Source: Eubacterium sp. AF22-8LB
Lineage (GTDB): Bacteria; Bacillota_I; Bacilli_A; Erysipelotrichales; Erysipelotrichaceae
Assembly (NCBI RefSeq): GCF_003458715.1
Contig: NZ_QRVI01000043.1
Location: 1 to 7,733 of the forward strand
Direction: 5' to 3'
Length of the DNA: 7,733 bases
Positions 3,950 through 7,733 of this stretch are shown one piece after another. Every line of letters begins with the position of its first letter. Position 1 is the stretch's first letter. Both the position numbers and the translations under genes were made by a program. The notes beneath the pieces are model-generated. The model searched no databases. It was not told the origin of the DNA and was given only the letters and a program-made list of their open reading frames with translations.

Positions 3950-5194
3950 TTAGAAGCTACCGCCGCCACCACCATAAGTGTCGCCACTACTAGAAGAATA
4001 AGTACTACTTCCACCACTCGAACTATCATCATCACTTGATTGAATACGTTCACGAGTTACGGTGTGATATAAGAAGTAGTCATGGGATTCTATCATCTTC
4101 AACGTGTTTTTCTTTATATAGTTATGCGCCTTCTCTTCAAACGCAACAGAGTGAAGTTGATCACGCTTTTTACTAACCACAAAGACTGCACACACAAAAC
4201 CTACTAAAAGACTTATTGGAACGCAGTACCATGGAAGCCATTTAAACGGCATATTTCCAACATCATAAGGCTTACCATTATGTGCTTTTTCTACAAACTT
4301 TTCGCAAAGACTACCAAACGTTGTAAAAGCCTCCATGTACTTCTCTTTCTTAAAAGAAGGACCTAGCTTTTCACTAATATAACTAATTCCAGCATCCGTA
4401 AATGCTGTAATACCATATCCATGAGTAGCCATCCAGAACTTACGTGTTTCCATGTTGACCACTAAAAGAATTCCATCTTTATTTTTACCCTGACCATACT
4501 CGAGCGCTCCATACATCGTCATCGCATAATCAAGAAGTGCCTTACCACCCGTATCTTTTGTAGTCAATATCGCAACATCTAAACCTTGACGCTTACCAAT
4601 TTGGGTTAAAGTATCATTTAACTCTTTTCTTTCATCCTCAGTTAATAAACGCGCATCATCATTCACAAACCTCAATCCATCTTGTAATGAAGTCAAACTA
4701 CCTAAAGCTTGCGCATACTCTTCGGAAAGATTAGGTGCTCTAGTAATATAGTCATCGCAAAGTCTAGCGTATGTATCGAATGCACTCGCATATTCTCCAT
4801 TACTTAAATAAGGTGCAAACTCACTACCAATCGTACTAATGTCTTCTGACGAAATAGCTGTAGTACCTTTTCCATAAGTAGACATCCACCATTTGCGAAC
4901 TTCCATGTTGACTACTAACAAGACACCATCATCACCATAGCCACGCTCTTCATACTTTGCCTTTGCGTAGTCTTCTATCGATTTATCACCCATATCATCC
5001 GCTGTGATAACACCAACATCGACGCCTTGTCTTTCACTAATTTCGGTTAAAGTATCATTTAATTGCTGCTCTTCTGTAGCTGTTAATAAATTCGCATTAT
5101 CTTCTACATATCTTAGATCTTCACTGGCATAAACTGGAAAACACATCATAAGTGCAAGTAGAAGAGATGAACATAAAATACCTAATTTTTTCAT
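3950..5194 (-). CDS. Tandem TPM-domain membrane protein (YdjH-like)
   Basis: This 414-aa protein has a signal peptide (residues 1-23, likely cut after VYA). Two TPM domains (about 27-152 and 173-303) follow, then one membrane helix (about 319-341) and a cytoplasmic tail of about 70 residues. The tail ends in a Ser/Gly-rich run closing with GGGGGSF, typical of TPM proteins. The two domains are clear duplicates: each has LLT...LNDTLT.I..RQG.DV and later DG.LLVVNME.RK.WM. TPM domains occur in TLP18.3 and MOLO-1-type proteins and have been linked to weak phosphatase activity or to complex assembly; the function is not fixed. In B. subtilis the TPM protein YdjH works with YdjG and YdjI on the membrane. 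The start has AGGAGG 6 bases upstream, embedded in the end of the preceding gene. Two TPM copies are more than the single one of YdjH. It is the last gene of the operon. Confidence 0.88.
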   Translation of the reverse strand: MKKLGILCSSLLLALMMCFPVYASEDLRYVEDNANLLTATEEQQLNDTLTEISERQGVDVGVITADDMGDKSIEDYAKAKYEERGYGDDGVLLVVNMEVRKWWMSTYGKGTTAISSEDISTIGSEFAPYLSNGEYASAFDTYARLCDDYITRAPNLSEEYAQALGSLTSLQDGLRFVNDDARLLTEDERKELNDTLTQIGKRQGLDVAILTTKDTGGKALLDYAMTMYGALEYGQGKNKDGILLVVNMETRKFWMATHGYGITAFTDAGISYISEKLGPSFKKEKYMEAFTTFGSLCEKFVEKAHNGKPYDVGNMPFKWLPWYCVPISLLVGFVCAVFVVSKKRDQLHSVAFEEKAHNYIKKNTLKMIESHDYFLYHTVTRERIQSSDDDSSSGGSSTYSSSSGDTYGGGGGSF

Positions 5195-5204
5195 AAACGA
5201 CCTC

Positions 5205-6290
5205 CTACTTTCCCCAGCTCATAATCAATATCACAATATAAGCCAAAATACTTCCAAGAATTGTAACCACTACATAGTATAAGTAAACCAAGTTCTTATT
5301 TTCTGGAAGATTACCTACAAACTTGCCTGTCTGACCATTCATCGCAAAACTATAGGTTTCTCCCTTCCACTTCGTATTCAAAACCCAAACTGGATACAAC
5401 GCATATTTGGCTGTACCATTTTGAATTTGAACCGCACTATCCTCACAAGTAACTGTGTCATACTTACCGCAATTGGTCATAAACGCATCTTCCGTAGACT
5501 TCTTTACACGGGTATTGGCACGATCAATACTTGAATCGGCATCCACATCATATTTATCGGCTAAAAAACCTGCTAAATAAGCCGTCTGAAAATCCACCGC
5601 ATCACTTAAATCATAAGGCTCAATAGACTCCATCATATCATCTGGCATCTTACTTGAACCATCCACCGGAATGTTTTCAAATCTTACATGCCCCTTACGA
5701 TACAAACGATAGTATTTGGTTTCCGTATAATCATATTCTGAGTCCGACCACATACGAACCTTTGTCGCCTTATAACGAACCTCACCATCGGCATCCGCAT
5801 CAAACAACCAGAAAGGAACATAGATACCTTTGATTTCTTCAATACGATTTTCTGATTTAAACTCTTTTGGTAGTAACGTCTTACCCTTATAGTGTTTCTT
5901 CAACGCTTCCTTAGCCGCCTTTTTATCCAACTTAAATGGAATAACTAAATCCGGCTTTAACACACCACCCAATTTTTCCTTAACTACAATTGGACTTCCA
6001 CAGAAAGGACATGATGAAGCAGCCATATTTTCATCCGCAACAATCTCACCACCACACGAACTACACACGTATGTACGCAATCCATCAGTTTCATTTTCAT
6101 CCCACTCTTGTCCTGGCTTAACATCCCACTCAAACTGATCTTCTTCCTCAATCTTCACAGAATCATATTGCTGAAGTGTTTCCAATGTGAATTCCGTATC
6201 ACAATAAGGACACTTCATTTTTTGAAGCTTTGTATCAAATGAAATGGCACCATTACAACAAGGACACTTAAACTCTTGTAAAGTACTCAT
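5205..6290 (-). CDS. Double zinc-ribbon, C-terminally membrane-anchored protein (YdjG-like)
   Basis: This 361-aa protein has two N-terminal zinc ribbons: CPCC/CPYC (C9, C12, C27, C30) and CSSC/CPFC (C76, C79, C94, C97). An acidic linker joins them. A large alpha/beta region follows (about 110-325) with PFWLFDADADGEVRY and YPVWVLNTKWKGETYSFAMNGQTGK. One membrane helix closes the protein at about 337-357. It fits the TFIIB-type zinc-ribbon family that contains B. subtilis YdjG; such proteins are often mislabelled as primosomal or helicase-related, which nothing here supports. The bulk should face the cytoplasm, tethered by the C-terminal helix. The start follows GGGG 8 bases upstream, overlapping the stop of the SPFH gene. 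Gaps to both neighbours are 10 bases. It likely links the SPFH protein to the TPM protein at the membrane, by analogy with B. subtilis. Confidence 0.88.
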   Translation of the reverse strand: MSTLQEFKCPCCNGAISFDTKLQKMKCPYCDTEFTLETLQQYDSVKIEEEDQFEWDVKPGQEWDENETDGLRTYVCSSCGGEIVADENMAASSCPFCGSPIVVKEKLGGVLKPDLVIPFKLDKKAAKEALKKHYKGKTLLPKEFKSENRIEEIKGIYVPFWLFDADADGEVRYKATKVRMWSDSEYDYTETKYYRLYRKGHVRFENIPVDGSSKMPDDMMESIEPYDLSDAVDFQTAYLAGFLADKYDVDADSSIDRANTRVKKSTEDAFMTNCGKYDTVTCEDSAVQIQNGTAKYALYPVWVLNTKWKGETYSFAMNGQTGKFVGNLPENKNLVYLYYVVVTILGSILAYIVILIMSWGK

Positions 6291-6300
6291 AACAATACCC

Positions 6301-7641
6301 CTACTTTTCTATATCATTATCATCAAATGGATCCCCACACTCCGGACAGAATCTAGGTGGATGATGTGGATCTTCCGGCTGCCAGCCACATTTATCACAA
6401 CGATATAATGGTTCGTGTGCTGGCTTTTTAGCTCCACACTCCGTACAGAATTTACCCTTATTTACCGTTCCACAAGTCGGACAAGTCCAACCTTCATCAT
6501 TAGGCTTTGGTGTTCCACACTCTGGACAGAATTTACCCGTGGCAACATTTCCACAATTTGGACAAGTCCAACCATCAACCTTTATCTCAGGCTCTACTGC
6601 AGGAGCAGGCGTTGGTGTTGGTGCAGGTTGTGCTTGGGCACCAGCCGCATATAAGTTTTGAGCATTAATACCACCCTGATTCATGGCCATACCCATACCC
6701 ATAAATCCCGTCATGGCACCACTGGCATTATTGGCTGCATCCTTCATAGCTGTAGCCTGTGCTCCAACCAAACGACTTGCCGCAACCGTTTGATTCATCG
6801 TCATCGCATTTTCTTCCCACTCAGTGATCTTCTTTTCTTGATCCTCAGGAATACTCAAAGAGTTAATATTGAAAGATACAACTTCCAAGCCACGCTTAGC
6901 ACGCCAAATATCACTTAATTCATCATTTAATGCAGCCGCAACATCCATTGTGTGAGCTGGAATTTCATAATACATCACACGATCCGCACTTAGTTTTGCC
7001 AAGGCAGGCTGTAAAGCCGTCATCAATTCACCTTTTAACTTGCCCTCAATAGTTTCAGATTCAAAATCCTCTGCCACATTTCCACAAACATTTGTATAGA
7101 ATAAGATTGGATCGGCAACACGATATGTAAAGTTACCGTTACAACGTAATTTTACAGACAACTTAAACCCTAACTCTTCATTGACAACTACTCTAAATGG
7201 AATTGGCGTTGCCGTTCCATAAAGAACCTCACCCATTTCCTTTGTGTTCACATAATACACTCTTTGATCCTTAGCAGTATCCCCACCAAAAGTGAAACGC
7301 TTAGCCATTGTAGAGAAAGAATCCTTAATACTCTGACCTAAACTTCCCGCAAAGATGGATGGTTCACTTGATGAATCATAAACGAATTCTCCAGGTGTTG
7401 CACAAAGCTCAACAACACGACCCTGATCAACGATCAACATACATTGCCCATCCGCAACCGCAATCACACTACCATTTGAAATGATATTATCATTTCCTTT
7501 ATTGCTAGATTTCTTACCTGTTTTTTTAGAACCCTTACGAACTAAAACATCCTGCTCTAATGCATCACAATAAAAGTACTCCTTCCATTGATCACTAAAA
7601 ACTGAACCAACAGCTCCAGCACCCGCTTTAATTAATCCCAT
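6301..7641 (-). CDS. SPFH/Band-7 protein with three C-terminal zinc ribbons (YdjI-like)
   Basis: This 446-aa cytoplasmic protein without a membrane helix has an SPFH/Band-7 domain over roughly residues 55-290. It includes an N-terminal IISNGSVIAVADGQCMLIV strand region and the later GLEVVSFNINSLSIPE edge. A Met/Ala/Gly-rich segment (about 295-335) and a Pro/Ala linker follow. Three zinc ribbons close the protein, with cysteine pairs at C360/C363-C372/C375, C387/C390-C399/C402 and C415/C418-C432/C435. The first two are near duplicates. It belongs to the 'virion core protein'-like SPFH group with B. subtilis YdjI, which recruits PspA to the membrane; it is longer than YdjI because of the extra ribbons. 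It is the first gene of the operon, only about 35 bases from the right-hand repeat, with a weak ribosome binding site (GGTAGGT). Its native promoter may have been replaced by one at the repeat end. Confidence 0.9.
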   Translation of the reverse strand: MGLIKAGAGAVGSVFSDQWKEYFYCDALEQDVLVRKGSKKTGKKSSNKGNDNIISNGSVIAVADGQCMLIVDQGRVVELCATPGEFVYDSSSEPSIFAGSLGQSIKDSFSTMAKRFTFGGDTAKDQRVYYVNTKEMGEVLYGTATPIPFRVVVNEELGFKLSVKLRCNGNFTYRVADPILFYTNVCGNVAEDFESETIEGKLKGELMTALQPALAKLSADRVMYYEIPAHTMDVAAALNDELSDIWRAKRGLEVVSFNINSLSIPEDQEKKITEWEENAMTMNQTVAASRLVGAQATAMKDAANNASGAMTGFMGMGMAMNQGGINAQNLYAAGAQAQPAPTPTPAPAVEPEIKVDGWTCPNCGNVATGKFCPECGTPKPNDEGWTCPTCGTVNKGKFCTECGAKKPAHEPLYRCDKCGWQPEDPHHPPRFCPECGDPFDDNDIEK

Positions 7642-7661
7642 ATTATTTACCTACCATTCTT

Positions 7662-7690
7662 CTATTGTTTTTACTTTGGTACTATGTCAA
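7662..7690 (-). promoter_or_regulatory. Possible hybrid promoter from the right repeat into the SPFH operon
   Basis: A perfect TTGACA (7685-7690) in the repeat points toward the SPFH gene. AACAAT (7664-7669, spacing 15) matches 4 of 6 -10 bases, and CAATAG stands at spacing 17. Neither is strong. No other promoter fits in the short space before the ATG, so the operon is either driven from here or read through from outside the window. Confidence 0.35.
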
Positions 7691-7733
7691 GAAAAAGGAC
7701 TCATAAAATAGATAAATTTTAAATTTTAATGCT
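7676..7733. repeat. Right copy of 58-bp terminal inverted repeat, probable IS end
   Basis: This is the perfect reverse complement of 2-59. Going outward from 7677 it reads TGGTACTATGTCAAG, an IS3/IS150-like terminus, then an AT-rich stretch to the end of the window. The element body would lie to the right, outside the window, oriented opposite to the left copy. No target duplication shared with the left end can be seen, so the two copies look like independent insertions or an assembly boundary rather than ends of one transposon. Confidence 0.75.

Noticed and set aside
3847..4053. 68-codon minus-strand frame at the end of the TPM gene
   Set aside because: It is a shadow of the Ser/Gly-rich TPM tail and runs through two terminator hairpins.
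5205..6290. Primosomal protein or helicase label for the zinc-ribbon gene
   Set aside because: No Walker or helicase motifs are present; the layout fits the YdjG-like membrane-anchored family.
6415..6918. Two plus-strand open frames within the SPFH gene
   Set aside because: Both are antisense to a well-supported gene, with low-complexity composition rich in S, T, H and R and no ribosome binding site.
1..7733. Linear plasmid or phage-like replicon with terminal repeats
   Set aside because: There is no replication, packaging or terminal-protein gene, and the gene content is chromosomal in character.
1..7733. CRISPR array, tRNA or rRNA genes
   Set aside because: No regularly spaced repeats with unique spacers and no tRNA- or rRNA-like sequence were seen.

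Overview
The window looks like a piece of chromosome from an AT-rich, low-GC Gram-positive bacterium (Bacillota; a gut Erysipelotrichia- or Clostridia-like host would fit, but this is inference). Supporting signs are strong AGGAGG-type ribosome binding sites, AT-rich spacers, Rho-independent terminators, and a protein set whose families match the Bacillus subtilis pspA-ydjGHI membrane-stress operon. All genes that I can support lie on the minus strand, so transcription runs right to left.

The right half (7641 to 3950) is a tight three-gene operon. It encodes an SPFH/Band-7 protein with three C-terminal zinc ribbons (YdjI-like), a membrane-anchored protein with two N-terminal zinc ribbons (YdjG-like), and a secreted, membrane-anchored protein with two TPM domains (YdjH-like). 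Gaps are about 10 bases. The gene order differs from B. subtilis and no pspA is present. Two hairpins follow the last gene. In B. subtilis these families form a membrane-associated assembly that responds to envelope stress; the same role here is inferred from family and context.

The middle (3838 to 2923) starts with a recognisable promoter and a DUF3137-like membrane protein. A terminator follows, then a TM2-domain protein.

The left part (2923 to 207) is an array of small membrane proteins that I do not recognise. It holds D1 (44 aa, a gene easily missed), A1 and B1, an orphan soluble 214-aa protein C, and second copies A2 and B2. A1/A2 and B1/B2 are clear paralogues, so a two-gene module has been duplicated around C. 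B2 carries a one-base frameshift near its start. Short homologous leaders sit upstream of TM2, D1 and A2, and a 14-base element from them occurs exactly three times. The leaders of TM2 and C share a hairpin placed between two AAGGG motifs.

The two ends of the window are a perfect 58-bp inverted repeat. Its inner end, read outward, resembles the terminus of an IS3/IS150-type insertion sequence. The segment is therefore probably framed by two oppositely oriented IS copies, or the assembly stopped in such copies. No transposase gene lies inside. A TTGACA hexamer in each repeat points into the window, and the right-hand one lies just upstream of the SPFH operon.
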